From Plantago ovata (taxonomy: Eukaryota; Streptophyta; Magnoliopsida; Lamiales; Plantaginaceae), in assembly GCA_028274465.1 (NCBI GenBank), contig CM051456.1, positions 114,877,397 to 114,941,396 on the forward strand: a stretch of DNA of 64,000 nt, given 5' to 3'. The notes under the pieces were generated by a model. That model made no database searches and was not told where the DNA came from. It saw only the letters and a program-made list of their open reading frames with translations. Both the position numbers and the translations under genes were made by a program. Of the stretch, positions 9,683-22,087 are shown in pieces (positions within the stretch are counted from its first letter, which is position 1; each line of letters begins with the position of its first letter).

Positions 9683-10137
9683 ATTTGGAATCTGGTAGTG
9701 ACTACCACGGGCCAAACATGTAAAGAGATAAAAGAAATGTTTTAAAGTAATATAATAAGCCTATTGATTCAATCAATTGATTGACCTACCAATCAATTTT
9801 AAACCGTTGATCTTACTTATTCAGTTTCAATCTCGTGCTTACATTTGTCATTATTTAATTAAAAGGTGTAGGGTTCGAATCCTGTTGGCGTGATTTTTCT
9901 CCATTATTTTTATTATTATTTTTATTGAAGGTGTTTGGTTCGAATCTTGTTGGCGTGATTTTTCTCTATTATTTGTATCATTATTTTAGTTGAAGGTGTT
10001 GGGTTCGAATGTTATTGACGTAATTTCTTTCTTTTTATTTATTCTCTTCTTAAATTTTTATTTGTTAACATAAAGTTGTATGGTCGTATTATACTTAATT
10101 TAAAAACAACCATGATTGGTCTTATAAAAAAAGACAT

Positions 10138-10397
10138 ACTTCCTCCGTCCAATAATAAATGTAACATTTGATTTTGTTGATTTTTTCGATGGTCATTCTA
10201 ACCTTAAATTATTCTTAAATCATACGATAAAAATAATTAAAAACCTCATATTATGAAACTAGAATGTTTATATTTTCATATATAATTTTTTAATTGTTTT
10301 ACTTACTTGAATGATTTACAATTAATTTTGAGGCCAAACTAATCCTCGAAAAAGTCAATAAAATCAAATGTTACACTTGTTATTGGACGGAGGAAGT
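10138..10397. mobile_element. Stowaway MITE nested in Helitron-like copy 1
   Basis: Terminal inverted repeats TACTTCCTCCGTCCAATAAT and, at the right, ATTGGACGGAGGAAGTA, with complementary interiors. Only the first ~125 bp of this MITE remain in the copies at 34406 and 11379, ending at the same junction in both. Confidence 0.75.
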
Positions 10398-10714
10398 ATT
10401 TTATTTATCAAAACGTCAATTTAGCTCCGATGATCGAAAACCTGAGTATACTAGCTAGGCCACTTGGAATTTGAATATCGTCCATATTGCGACATCAACA
10501 TAACAAAAGGTAAAATTAATGGCAATAGATAATGACGCACATGACAATATATTCAACTGATGAAGAACACCAATTACCATGCGAAAGATGCATTGCAGAT
10601 TTTGAAGTTGAATGTTTCCAAAACCTAGAGATGTATCTGATGGTTCTTATTAACTCATCGGAAGAATACTTTTCGTATGTCTAATATAGTTCAATTCAAA
10701 ACTATTAATTGCAA

Positions 10715-10872
10715 AACTACAAAAACTATATAGACTGAGGTGTCATGACACTAGAGGTCATAGGTTCAATTCTCGCCAAGTGCGGGATTATTTATAGTTT
10801 ATTCTAGCTTTGTAATGTTACTTGTGAAATTGTAATGGTTCGATTATTAAAAAAAACTACAAAAACTATATA
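10715..10872 (+). mobile_element. 5'-truncated tRNA-derived SINE with target duplication
   Basis: The body, 10733-10854, reads GACTGAGGTGTCATGACAC, has B-box-like GGTTCAATTCTC and ends TTATTAAAAAA. It is flanked by an 18-bp perfect duplication starting AACTACAAAAACTATA (10715-10732 and 10855-10872). The corresponding sites in Helitron copies 2 and 3 are empty, with one copy of that target. The same SINE family occurs in longer form at 61183-61305. Confidence 0.8.
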
Positions 10873-11063
10873 CATTTATAGAACACCATTTATGTTAAGT
10901 TTAATTACTTAATTAGTTATTTTTTGATTACGTTTGAAGTCATTATGTGAAAATTATATATTTATTCCATTCATTTAATTTTAATATATTATTTAATAAT
11001 ACAATAATATTTTATAAGATTACGCTTCACACGCGTACGTAGCGTGTGTAACACGGTTCCTAG

Positions 11064-11378
11064 TCATTAAATATAAGAGATCAATTTACAAGGTGAACAG
11101 TTTGATTGGCAAAAAATTGTTTATAAAATAAATTAATACCTAATCTTACCGAATAATCGAATAATAATGTGTTGTTTGATTTGTCGATATAACAATTACT
11201 TTGATAACTTTGATAACAATTACTTTGTTTAAATTGTACCGGAAAAATTATTAACTAAATTATATTGTAAAATACACTTCACAAAATATCTTAACTTTAT
11301 TATATATTTTCTGATGTAATTTAAGAGTAATTTATGACAAAATTAACAACTAAAATGCAAACAACACATTAGTAGTTA
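11064..11378. other. Spacer between the two inverted Helitron-like copies
   Basis: 315 bp, AT-rich and non-coding. It contains an inverted pair AATGTGTTGTTTG (about 11167) and CAAACAACACATT (about 11358) enclosing roughly 190 bp, possibly a further small MITE, and a short direct repeat of CTTTGATAACAATTACTTTG-type sequence near 11200. Confidence 0.5.
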
Positions 11379-12282
11379 CTAGGAACCGCGTCACACGCTA
11401 CGCGTGTGAAGCGTAATCTTGTAAAACTTATTATTAAAATAGATGGAGTGAATATATAATTTTCACATAATGACTTCAAACGTAATAAAAGAATAACAAA
11501 TTGAGTAATTAAACTTAATATAAATTGTGTGCTATAAATGTATATAATTTTTGTAGTTATGCAATTAATAGTTTTGAATTGAACTATATTAGACATACAA
11601 AAAGTATTTTTCCGATGAGTTAAGAACCATCGGATACATCTCTAAACTTTGGAAACATTTAACTTCAAAATCTGCAATGCATCTTTTTTCGCATGTTAAT
11701 TGGTATTTTTCATCAGTTGAGTACTCATATTGTCAAGTGCTTCATATAAACATTCTAGTTTCATAATATGATGTTTTTAGTTATTTTTATCGTATGATTT
11801 AAGAATAATTTAAGGTCAAAATGATCATCGAAAAAGTCAACAAAATCAAGTGTTACATTTATTATTGGACGGAGGAAGTATGTTTTTTTTTTATAAGAAC
11901 ATATCATGGTTATATTTTTTTTAAAATTAAATATAATACGTCATACAACTTTATGTTAAAAAATAAAAATTTAAGAAGAGAATAAATAAAAAAGAAAAAA
12001 ATTACGTCAATAAGATTCGAACCCAACACCTTCAACTAAAATAATGATACAAATAATAGATAAAAATCACGCCAATAAAATTCGAACCAAACACCTTCAA
12101 TAAAAATAATAATAAAAATAATGGAGAAAAATCACGCCAACAAGATTCGAACCCTACATCTTTTATTAACTAATGACACATGTACGCACCAGATTAAAAT
12201 TGGATAAACAAGATCAACGAATTAAAATTGATTGGTAGGTCAATCAATTGATTGAATCAACAAGCTTATTATATTACTTTAA
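11379..12282 (-). mobile_element. Helitron-like element, copy 2 (inverted)
   Basis: Read on the minus strand it ends with hairpin CACACGC-GTA-GCGTGTG (11408-11392), a short spacer, then CTAG (11382-11379) followed by T, as in copy 1. It carries the three GGTTCGAATC units (about 12000-12170). The Stowaway MITE is reduced to its first ~125 bp and the 3' part of it plus adjacent sequence is absent. No SINE is present. Confidence 0.6.
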
Positions 12283-13237
12283 TTAGTAGTACGTACGGAT
12301 TATGCGCTATAACACATTCTTTAACCACCATACTATCCTATCTTCTCCTATAGTTTATCACGATCTATTCTAGACGTCCCATCAAATAAATTGATTAAAC
12401 CCATTTTATGAAATCAATATTTCTATAATTATCTGGTGATCAACGAAGTGGATTGACAAGCAACTAGTTACAATTTGTTGATATGATATTAGAAATTCTG
12501 AATGATAAAAATCTAGTAAATCAAATTGCCAATGGGATGGATCTGTCATTGTTATGGTTCAAGAAATCAAGAGCAAGCCGAAGTGACGGTCCACCTATGG
12601 CGAAGCCCAGTGGCCAAGTTCCCAAACTAGCACCTGTCAAAGCTTGCCACAGCGATACTAGTAGCCGGATAAGGTCGGGTCCGCCATTTAGTTTGGATTT
12701 GGACCCCAACTTGCTAACTTTCCTACCTGACATGACATATACATACACTTAGCATCCTTGTTCCAATTTGCATGTGCAACTTGATTGTCCTACCTGATAG
12801 GAAATTGGAAAAAAGAGACGATTTAGAAGAAAGATATTTTTTGCTTGGCAACGTAATTATTTTGAAACAAAAATCGACTCTTAAAGTCGATCACATCATT
12901 TTGAACGACAAAAATTGAAAATTCTAAATACAGTATATAGGTTTTGCAGTTGTTTTGTTTTCACGCCATGATAATATCCATATACCTATGAACTACATAA
13001 AATCTGCGAATAATAAATAGACTCTTACAATACTATCCTTGTGACAAACCAATACCCTCCCTTATTAATTAATTAGGACTCCTACACGAGACCTACAAAC
13101 ATGTATGGAATCAAAGTATCAAACATCTCTTGTAGCTATAGTTAAATCAACTTAGTAACTTTCTTCTTTCAATGATCCTGCAGCAAACACTTCTTGAATT
13201 GGTGATTCAGTATTTCACCTCTCAAACCAAGTAAAAC
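12283..13237. promoter_or_regulatory. Upstream region of the SKU5-similar gene
   Basis: Non-coding as far as I can tell. Overlapping open frames on both strands at 12483-12752 are not supported by any family resemblance. The stretch just before 13238 should contain the core promoter and 5' UTR, but I see no unambiguous TATA box. Confidence 0.35.
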
Positions 13238-15585
13238 ATGAAGTTCAACAGTAGTTTTCTTGTCATCTACTATGTTTTACTAGTGTTTCTATCCACCTAT
13301 GCCACGGCACGTCATCTTCACTATGACTGGACTGTTTCTTACTCTCAGGCATCTCCCTTAGGAATTCACAAGAGGGTAACTTTTTGAGTATATGGTTAGT
13401 TTTACTCCAATGTTCTTCAACTTGATGGATGAACATTTTGGTTATGACTTATGACAGGTGATTGTGATCAATGATCAGTTTCCAGGGCCACTTTTGAGAA
13501 CCAAAACTAATGATTTTCTCAACATAAATGTTCACAACAACTTGCCTGAGCCATTCCTCATGACATGGTTCGTGTGATCTTGAGTTCATATATAAAGGTT
13601 GCATCAAGTTCGTAATCTTTACTGGATTTTTTTTTTTTTTTTTTATTATGCTTTGGACTGTGTATGTAGGAATGGTGTGCACATGAGGAGGAATTCATGG
13701 CAGGACGGTGTGCAAGGAACCAACTGTCCGATACCTGCAGGGCAAAACTGGACTTATAGTTTCCAGATGAAGGATCAGATTGGGAGTTTCTATTATTATC
13801 CTTCACTTATGTTCCAGAAGGCTGCTGGCGGGTATGGTCCGATCCGTATTGATAACCAGGATACCATTCCTCTTCCTTTTCCTGTTCCACTTTATGAATA
13901 TGATGTCCTGATTGGAGATTGGTACAATGCAGATTATCAGGTATTTCGATAGTGATTGTAGATACATGAATCATGAATAAGTGTTCCTAGTTGATTGCCT
14001 CTTGTTCTTAGTAAAAGTTTTGTAGGAATTGAGGCGAAAATTGGATTCTGGACGTCTGCTGCATTTACCAGATGGTATTCTTATCAATGGACTTGGACCT
14101 AATCAGGCAACCTTCAATTTCGTGCCTGGTGAGTTCTTGAAATGAAGTGATTGTTTGACGTGCCGAATGTTATAGAAAGCTAATCACAGCATAATTCAGA
14201 TTTCAGAATCTTTTATCTGTGGTTTGCTTAGAAGTTTAATAAGTAAACTAAACCTGAAACTGAACTGCTTGCATTCCTGTAATGCACTATCCCACATGGA
14301 AATTGACAATGCATTTTCATCAGGAGCTACATACAGGCTAAGGATTTCGAATGTGGGATTAAAGACGACATTGAACTTTAGAATCCAGAACCATATGATG
14401 CTGCTAGTGGAGACGGAAGGGTCGTACACATTGAAGGAGTACTACCATGATCTAGACATCCATGTTGGTCAATCTTACTCTGTCATAGTGAAGGCACTGG
14501 ATCATGCACAAGGTGCATTTTACATGGTGGCTGCTTCTCGTTTTATTCCTGTCCGTCTCATTGGTACAGGCATAGTAAGATATTCTGGTTTTCAAGGGAA
14601 ACCTACTGATCCTGTACCACCATTTCTGTCATATGATTATAAATATTCGTTTGAACAAGCCTTATCGATCAGGTACTCAATGAACCAGATTTTTCTGTAG
14701 GTGGAGTGACAAAGAGCTTAATGTTAAACTTACAAACCATTATGTCTGTTGCAATAAAACAGGATGGACTTGTCAGTGGGAGCAGCAAGGCCAAATCCTC
14801 AAGGCGCATTTCACTACAGAGAGATAAACGTAACACGGAACCTTCTTTTGAAAAACAGTGTGGCCTTATTGGGCGGTAACTATAGATCCACAGTGAACGG
14901 AGTTTCCTTTGTGCATCCTGACACGCCACTGAAGTTGGCCGATCACTACCAACTTAGCAATGTCTTCAAGCCAGCGAGTATTCCTGATGTGGCTTTGTTT
15001 GGTCTTCCTCGCTTGGGCGTGTCAGTCATAGATACTAACTACCATGATTTCGTGCATGTGGTTTTCCAGAACCCGCTGCTTTCGTTACAGACATGGCATT
15101 CTGATGGCTACAACTTCTTTGTTGTGGGGTAAATAGTCAGAACCTTTTCTTCTTTTGATATTTTGTTCTGTTCTTGATGAACGATTAGTCCTATTGAACA
15201 TCTTCAGCATGGGGATAGGAATTTGGGACGAGCAGAAGATGAAGAGTTACAACATGGTTGATGCTATTTATCGTTCAACTGTTCAGGTCTGTAAGCATTT
15301 TATACTTGATCTACTATACACATTATTCCATTGCTAAAAAATCTTGGAAAATCTATAAGGTATTTTTTATCTTTTGTTTAGGTGTATCCACTATCTTGGA
15401 CAGCCGTATTGGTAAAGCTAGACAATATAGGAATGTGGAATCTGAGATCACAAGATGCGGAGAAGTTGTACCTGGGACAGGAGCTGTATATTAGAGTAAA
15501 AGGAGATGAAGATCGTACTAAGATTTATCCCAGGGACGAACTTCCAATGCCTGCTAATGTCATTCTCTGTGGGAGATTGAGGTGA
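13238..15585 (+). CDS. SKU5-similar (SKS/Bp10-type) multicopper-oxidase-like protein
   Basis: Eight exons: 13238-13375, 13458-13567, 13670-13940, 14026-14128, 14324-14672, 14763-15128, 15208-15286 and 15382-15585, giving 539 residues in one frame. The start begins MKFNSSFLVIYYVLLVF, a signal peptide probably cut near ATA-RHLHYDW. Three cupredoxin domains are recognisable: INDQFPGPLL and NGVHMRRNSWQDG (first), GATYRLRISNVG and AASRFIPV (second), WHSDGYNFFVVG and LYIRV (third). Copper ligands are missing: the HWHG motif is TWNG here and the YHAH position reads YYYP. In this family that is normal and suggests a non-enzymatic cell-wall or secreted role in directional growth or pollen tubes (family knowledge). 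It has no C-terminal GPI signal, so it is more like SKS/Bp10 pollen-type members than SKU5 itself. Confidence 0.9.
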
Positions 15586-18035
15586 CATAGTGAAACTGCA
15601 TTTTACTGTGGAGATCATGACAATTTTGTACCTTAGGATTTTGGACCAAAGCTTGTGAAGCTCTTACATGGTTTCACCATTTCCATGTATCGTCTAAAAT
15701 AGATAGAAAAAAGTGGAGATATGGTGCATACTGCAGATAGTTAATAATCTTATGTTTAGTTTCTCTGACTCTGAACAAGCAATTAATTGCATACCAGCTT
15801 CGATTTCTGGATAAAGATCGAAGCACCGAAATGTTGAGTTATTTGTTCCAACTAAATTGGATCTTATCTATTTGAATGATGAGTTGTTAATGTTGGAATC
15901 TTGAAAATGACTTAGCTGATTAGAAGCATGTTGATTATGTGATGACATTTCTGATGTTTTTGTTTCAAAGTGTCTAGAACTAGAAATAAGTATATATCTG
16001 AGAAAAGCAAAAGCTCCCACATTAGTTTTGAGAGTTAAGCAAGGAATGTTTGGTGTATAAGTTGAGTGTGGACTAACTTGTACAACCATGATCCTTCAGG
16101 CAAGTTTAAAGGGGATGTGATGAGTGGTCAGTGCTCGCATTTGAATATGCGAGATGGGTGTCCGCCTCGCCTGTTACGACAATGGGGCGCCCTCATCTTA
16201 ACCAATCTGATCCTCTAAAACTCCTACAGAACAGTAACAAAACTTTCAAAACAACAAGATTTTAAGTCCAATCCAGAATTAAGAAAGAAAATAATAATAT
16301 TTCAAGAGAAATGAAAAGGCAAAATTAATTAATTCGGGTTGAAACTACAAATGGAAACTGCTCACCTGTATAAAATTGAGTAACCCTGTTAGTGTGTTTT
16401 GGGCTGAATCTCAATCTCAAATGTATTGTTTAAGGCTTTAAGCAGCAGAACAACATCCAGAAATATTGCTCAGTAAACTGCTCCTCCCCGCCTTCCCTTT
16501 CTGTTAGGTATGTGTCGAAACCCTAATTGTTTCACTTTATTGCTTGTGAAATGTGATGGAGTTCGAATTTCATTGGGTGAATTGGGTTAGTATCATAGTA
16601 TGGTACTGAATTTGATCTGAGGGAGGTAGGGATTATGAATAATAATGCAGACTATGAAGGTGAAGTTTGATGGATTGTGCACCTAAGCTGTTTGATAAAT
16701 TGCTTGAATGAGTTTTATATTCTTCTATAGTGTAAAAACTAAAAACCAATATATAATAAACTGTGTATGTGAAATATTATACATGTGCATTAGTGTAACA
16801 ATTACATGCTCACAACTTATACAACACACATAATCACTTTTTTTGATGAAAAAGTTAGTTAGCTCAACGTTGATATCATGACTTGTTGCTGTCTCTATGC
16901 ATTCATAGTCTTGGTCTAAATCCATGTTCCTCACCAGAATTAAGAGCCATTATTATGCTTGTGTTGTAACTTTTGAGAATGAACACTACATGGTCATCTA
17001 GGGAAAGAAAGGGATGAAAAGGTTTCTTAGCAGTGTCTGTTGTTAGTTTAGAAACTTCACTGGGGTCTTGTTTTGCAGATAGTCTAATAGAGATTAGATA
17101 GTCTGATAGGGAAGAAGAAACACAGTTGCAGTCTGTTGAGGGGAAAGAGAGTTGGAATGGATAACTGATAGCAATAAGACACATGAAGCTAGTTACTGAT
17201 TTTTAATACTATTAGAGAGCCTTTGTGATTTTCAAAGTGTAGCAGGTCTTGTAGTTGGAATTGATAACTGATAGAAAAAAGAAGCATAAATTAGCAGAAC
17301 CTCAAAATGCAACTTAGCTAGCCCCAATCAACAAGAAGGTCGACCTGAGATGCCAATAACAATACTGCCACTGACAAATTATGCAAACCAATGTAGGATT
17401 GAAATGAACTTATGAACATCTTCCGGCCATATTTGGATTGTATCTGTATGAATCCTTCTGAGGTTTCTCTGACTTCTTCACAAATGAATAGAAAATTGTA
17501 AACTGTCAATTAAGAAAACTCAGTTCCTTTTTATTCATTCTCGATCGGAGGAAATTGCATTTATACATCAAGCATCTGAAGCCTGTTCCTGCTGCTTTGC
17601 CTCCTTCACCATTGTCATCATCTGATCCCCCACCCCCTCCCCCACCCCCTCCCCAACACACTTGGATTTTGCGAACTTTTTTTAGGTGCTTGATTATGCT
17701 TGGGTGGTTCTTTGGGACTTTCTGCATTTTGATCTTTTTTTAAATTGTAAACTCAAATTTTTTACTAGCTTACATCTGCTTTCCTACACGGAACCAAGAA
17801 AAAGTACGAAAATTACCGTGTCTAATTCTCTGCCTTTATTTTTATGCCTTCAATTTGTTGCACTTTTTTTTTCCATGGATTTTTTCAGTTCATTCTTCTT
17901 TTACTATAGATGTAAAGTTTTGTTCTTGATCACGTCAAATATATATTGGGCTTATCGTTTTGGGGTGTTTTCTAATTTTGTGGTGAATGGAGCTTAGGCC
18001 TGGAGAAGAGGTGCTGTAGATCAAAACTGTCATGC

Positions 18036-18072
<37 letters not shown>

Positions 18073-18635
18073 TTTTTTTTTGTTTGGTATCATACTAGTT
18101 GTGTAGGAATTTTATTTGATGGAGCACATCACGATGAGATTGTCATTTATTAATATTTAGCTGTGATGTGTCTTTTAGGAATTTGATCTGTGATATATGC
18201 AGTTGATGTTACTTATTGAAACACTGCAGACCCAAAATGATTAGTTAATTTCATTCCAGGTTGTGAATCTTGTTTCGTTTCAGCGTTGTGTTCTGGAGGT
18301 CTGAAGTTTGGTTTTAATTAGTCCTTTCTCGATGATTGGGTATAGTGTTTCTATGGCTCACTATATTGGTGTAGTCTGCATCATGAATTGTGAGCATCTA
18401 TACTAGACAGACTTCTTATTCTGAATCTATAAAGAATACTTTCTCTAAAGTCAGTAGCACGTAGGTGCACCCTCTATCTACATAGCAACCTCGTTTAATG
18501 CTCAGCTGGAAATGGTGTGACTAATGAGAAGTGATGGATTTACATTCAGTTTCAGCATATATGATATGTTGGCTGATAAGTTTCCCTTTCCACTGATACC
18601 ATCAATTCGATATTGACAGATAAAACAGAAGAGAG
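15586..18635. other. 3' UTR of SKS gene, intergenic DNA and 5' region of TFB4
   Basis: No gene recognised. A T-rich tract lies at 18040-18081 and a C-rich tract at 17628-17654. 16440-16505 (CTCCTCCCCGCC, ending CTGTTAG before GTATGTG) could be a 5' UTR exon of TFB4, with a long 5' UTR intron ending before about 18618; this is inference from splice-like borders only. A curious TGCTCGCATTTGAATATGCGAGA hairpin sits near 16131-16153. Confidence 0.35.
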
Positions 18636-21600
18636 ATGAGTCCGGCCCCGTCTAAGCTTTATACAGGTCCTTACTTGTACTTATTTTGTGAGAAACTTGC
18701 ACTTATTCTGTGAGAACTGTATCTACATAATAATGTATTAATGCATGTATCTATGAGAAACTTGGCTTATTTTTGTTTTGATTTTCAGATGATGTGAGTC
18801 TATTGATGGTGCTAATAGATACCAATCCATTCTACTGGAACACCATGAAATCCACCCTTCCTTTCTCCAACTTTCTGTCCCATGTAATATACTTTCACTC
18901 AATCCTATTTTACCACAGAAATTATGAGTGCCATTGAGATGTACAACGTTTAGGATTGAATAATGTTATGTCTATCACAGGTACTAGCATTCCTGAATTC
19001 GCTGCTTCTGCTGAATCAGCTAAACGAAGTGGTAGTCATAGCTACGGGGTACAACTCATGCGACTATATATTTGAGTCGTCTTCCTCTCAGAATCAACGT
19101 GCCGAGCATTTAATTCAGAAATTGGAGGCCTTTGTAGAGAAGGACAAATCACTTGGCAGTGAGGACTCAGTTGATGGACCTGGCACCTCTCTTCTCTCTG
19201 GCTCCCTCTCCATGGCTCTCTGTTGTATCCTCACTGTGAAAGAGTTGCTATTCTTAATAATATTGTTGTCTATTTTTGGCTGTGTGCAAGCATTTCATGT
19301 CTTTTTTAAAGAGAATTTTGTTTTCATTGACCTTGGATGAATGACTTAGATATTCAGAAGGTATTCCGGTCAGGGCCACTTCACCCGCAGCCTCGGGTAA
19401 GTATAGTCAAATAATTACCCTTCAGTTTCAGTACAAGAAGCTTCTGCCCAACTAAACATAGTTTATCTTGTCTGAGTTTGAAATAGTATATAGCGCAAGA
19501 AAAATCCAGTCGATGAATATCGCACACATGTATCTACACTTCACGGAAATGTCAAATTGTCATGTTTAGCAAGTCAAATTAGCACTGCCTCCATTATATA
19601 GACCACTATATCGTATTTGGAATGCTTCAAAGGAGATTACAAGTACACTTCATGAATTCAACTCTGTAACACTGGTCTCCATTGATACTTGATATCTGCT
19701 TTAAATTTGGCAATGCATAGTTGTTTTTAAGGGCATTTTTGAAAATGAGACTATATGTTTTCTCTATAAGTTATTAGTTAGACACAAATATCAGAAATAA
19801 AAGTTGACACTGAGATGAATGCATATTGCTAAAACAGAAACACCTACTTATTTGGTTTCTTTGACAGAGTTCCAACTCAACTCTCTTCACTGTTACGAAA
19901 TCTATGTTGATGTAACTTTTGGGAGAGATCAATGCTTTTCAACACAATCAGCAGATATTTGTTCTGCTGTAATTTGTCTTTGAGAATTCGAATGTTGTGC
20001 ATGAAAATTCAGCATTTTCAGCACAGATCATTTTTGCTGAATAATCTCGTCTCTAGTTTTTTTTTTTTCATGGAGTTTGATTCTTGGTTGTGATTGCTGC
20101 TATTCCTTGGTCATGATAAAATTTCAAATTTGCAGATTCTATGTTTACATGGATCCCCTGATGGACCTGGGCAGTAAGTACCTTGATCCCTACAGCATTT
20201 TCAGTTACTCTTCAGTCTTCACCCAGTTGTGCTGACCATTTTTTCGTTTGATGCAGATATGTCGCAATCATGAACTCGATCTTCTCTGCTCAACGCTCAA
20301 TGGTAACGTGAGCTTTTAATGCTGTGATGTGTGATCAGTTTTGTATGCATTTCCTGTCATTGCGACTGGGTCGCATGGTTTATCAGTACCTGGATGTCTA
20401 CTCATCAGTAGGACCGGGACCAGTTTCATACAAAGTTGCAAACGGACTACCAGGCAGTTTGATTCCATGTTTAATGAACTTTATTCACTTTGAAATCCAA
20501 GTCCGTGGAGTATTAAAGTCGCTTTCTCTTATCATCATAACTTATAAGTGGGGAATGATTTGATAAAGCTCTACAATATCTCCAATTTCATCGTCAAGAT
20601 GTTAAGAATACCATGCAAACCGATATTGTCTTATAAATAGTACTAGTCCAGAACAAAAAAAAAAAAAAAGTAAAATATAAACCAGTATACGATCAATGCC
20701 TGGAGTACTTATTCTTGCTTTCCTTTTTTTTTTTTAATAAGGTGCCGATAGATTCATGTGTGCTAGGAGCTCAACACTCTGCTTTCCTGCAGCAGGTAGC
20801 TGATTAATGAATTTCAAATATTTATTATGTTTTTTCTTCCATACTATGTTTTATATTTGCTTGCTAAGGATGTTATAGTTGTGACAGGCTTCTTATATAA
20901 CTGGGGGTGTCTATCTGAAGCCTCAATTGTTGGATGGACTGTTACAGTATCTTTTGGTTGGTACATTTTATATCATCTTCTAAAATACAGTGGTGAATCT
21001 AGTAGCAACTATAATCGAGCAAGCTGGATTTAATTGTGTTAACATGACGTCATTGTCATATGCAGACAGTATATGTTACTGATTTGCACTCTCGTGGCTT
21101 CTTACTACTTCCTAAGCCAGCTGGGGTGGATTTTCGTGCTTCGTAAGTTACTTCCACAAACTGCTGCTCAACTATCATCTTATTCCTTCCATTGTTATCA
21201 TTTCTTGCTCTAATGTTTTTTCTGAAAAATCTGCAGTTGTTTTTGCCACAAGAGAACGATTGACATGGGCTACATATGCTCTGTATGTCTGTCTATATTC
21301 TGCAAGCATCAGAAGACATGCTCAACCTGTGGGTAAGCTGATTTTCTTAATAAAATTTTTCGCATCCAACGAGAATCATATACAAATGAACCAATTCCTA
21401 CATTGCATGCTTTTATCCAACAAAGATGAACAACTACCCTGTCATCATCTCCCGGTGAGATGTCTTTAAATGATGTGAGTAGAGGAGGTTTATGATTTCT
21501 TCATTTAGAAACACTAAATGGAAAGTGAACATACATGATGCAACTCTGCAGTGTATATGCAGTATGCTTGTAGTCGTAGTTAGAAGGTTAATGGTATGTT

Positions 21601-21827
21601 AAAAACTCTGAGAAACAGATAAACAGACATATCTTCTTATGTACTACGAGTATGCCGAAATAGAAATAATGAAGGATTAAACAAAATGCCAGTCAGTTTT
21701 ACTGTTGAGGCGTTAGTTAATCTTGTTTCTCCACATTCTTGTATTTTGCAGATCTACCTTTGGCCAGGCCCGAACTCAGGACTCCTCAACGCCAGACCGA
21801 AAGAGAAAGACTCCAATAGATTCTTAG
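18636..21827 (+). CDS. TFB4: General transcription and DNA repair factor IIH subunit TFB4 (p34/GTF2H3)
   Basis: Eleven exons: 18636-18666, 18789-18883, 18981-19224, 19350-19396, 20136-20173, 20257-20302, 20742-20795, 20888-20956, 21066-21142, 21237-21332 and 21752-21827, giving 290 residues. It starts MSPAPSKLYTDDVSLLMVLI; this small first exon is chosen because it completes the D-D-V-S-L-L motif in phase. The N-terminal von Willebrand A-like fold includes LLSGSLSMALCYIQ, ILCLHGSPDGPGQY and PIDSCVLGAQHSAFLQQ. The C-terminal zinc-binding module has Cys at about 235, 237, 248, 251, 256, 262 and 265, with His 238 and 258. As part of TFIIH core it works in transcription initiation and nucleotide excision repair in the nucleus, pairing with the p44 subunit (family knowledge). 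The tail is basic (PDRKRKTPIDS). Confidence 0.93.
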
Positions 21828-22087
21828 GCTAATACCACAAAGGCACTTCTCGTTGTGGCATTTTGTGAGGTCAAATTGTCAACAGAATCGATCAGTAGTT
21901 CTAACACACTTTGTGAACTTGGTGATTTCAACACTTCCCCCTCCGTGGAGTTATTTAGGCGAAGTTTGTATTATGTTGAGCATATGAGGAATTGGAAGAT
22001 GAAAGGCAAAATATTATTAAGGACCAAGAACTCTTCTTTTGATTCTAGGTTGCCAATGTTGACTTCATGGTCAAATAACAAGTTGTT

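Larger units (their letters stand above)
9742..11063 (+). mobile_element. Helitron-like element, copy 1
   Basis: The 3' end has the Helitron signature: hairpin CACACGC-GTACGTA-GCGTGTG (11028-11048), 11 nt, then CTAG (11060-11063) followed by T. It shares its start (TTAAAGTAATATAATAAGC) and most of its body with copies at 11379-12282 (inverted) and 34406-35290. It contains three 55-65-bp tandem units with a tRNA-like GGTTCGAATC box, a Stowaway MITE (10138-10397) and a SINE (10733-10854). A 5' TC terminus was not seen, so the left border is the limit of similarity between copies. It encodes no helicase, so it is non-autonomous. Confidence 0.6.

Noticed and set aside
9742-12282. A single large terminal-inverted-repeat transposon
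   Set aside because: Each arm ends inward with hairpin plus CTAG, no target duplication flanks the outer ends, and copy 3 exists alone, so two separate Helitron-like insertions fit better.
12483-12752. Overlapping open frames on both strands (89 and 75 residues)
   Set aside because: No family resemblance, no splice partners, low-complexity Pro/Ser content; likely chance.
16110-16190. tRNA-like hairpin with GCTCGCATTTGAATATGCGAGA
   Set aside because: No A or B box and no acceptor pairing.
17555-17743. Proline-rich frame over a C-rich tract
   Set aside because: Simple-sequence artefact (CCCCCACCCCCTCC) with no conserved flanks.
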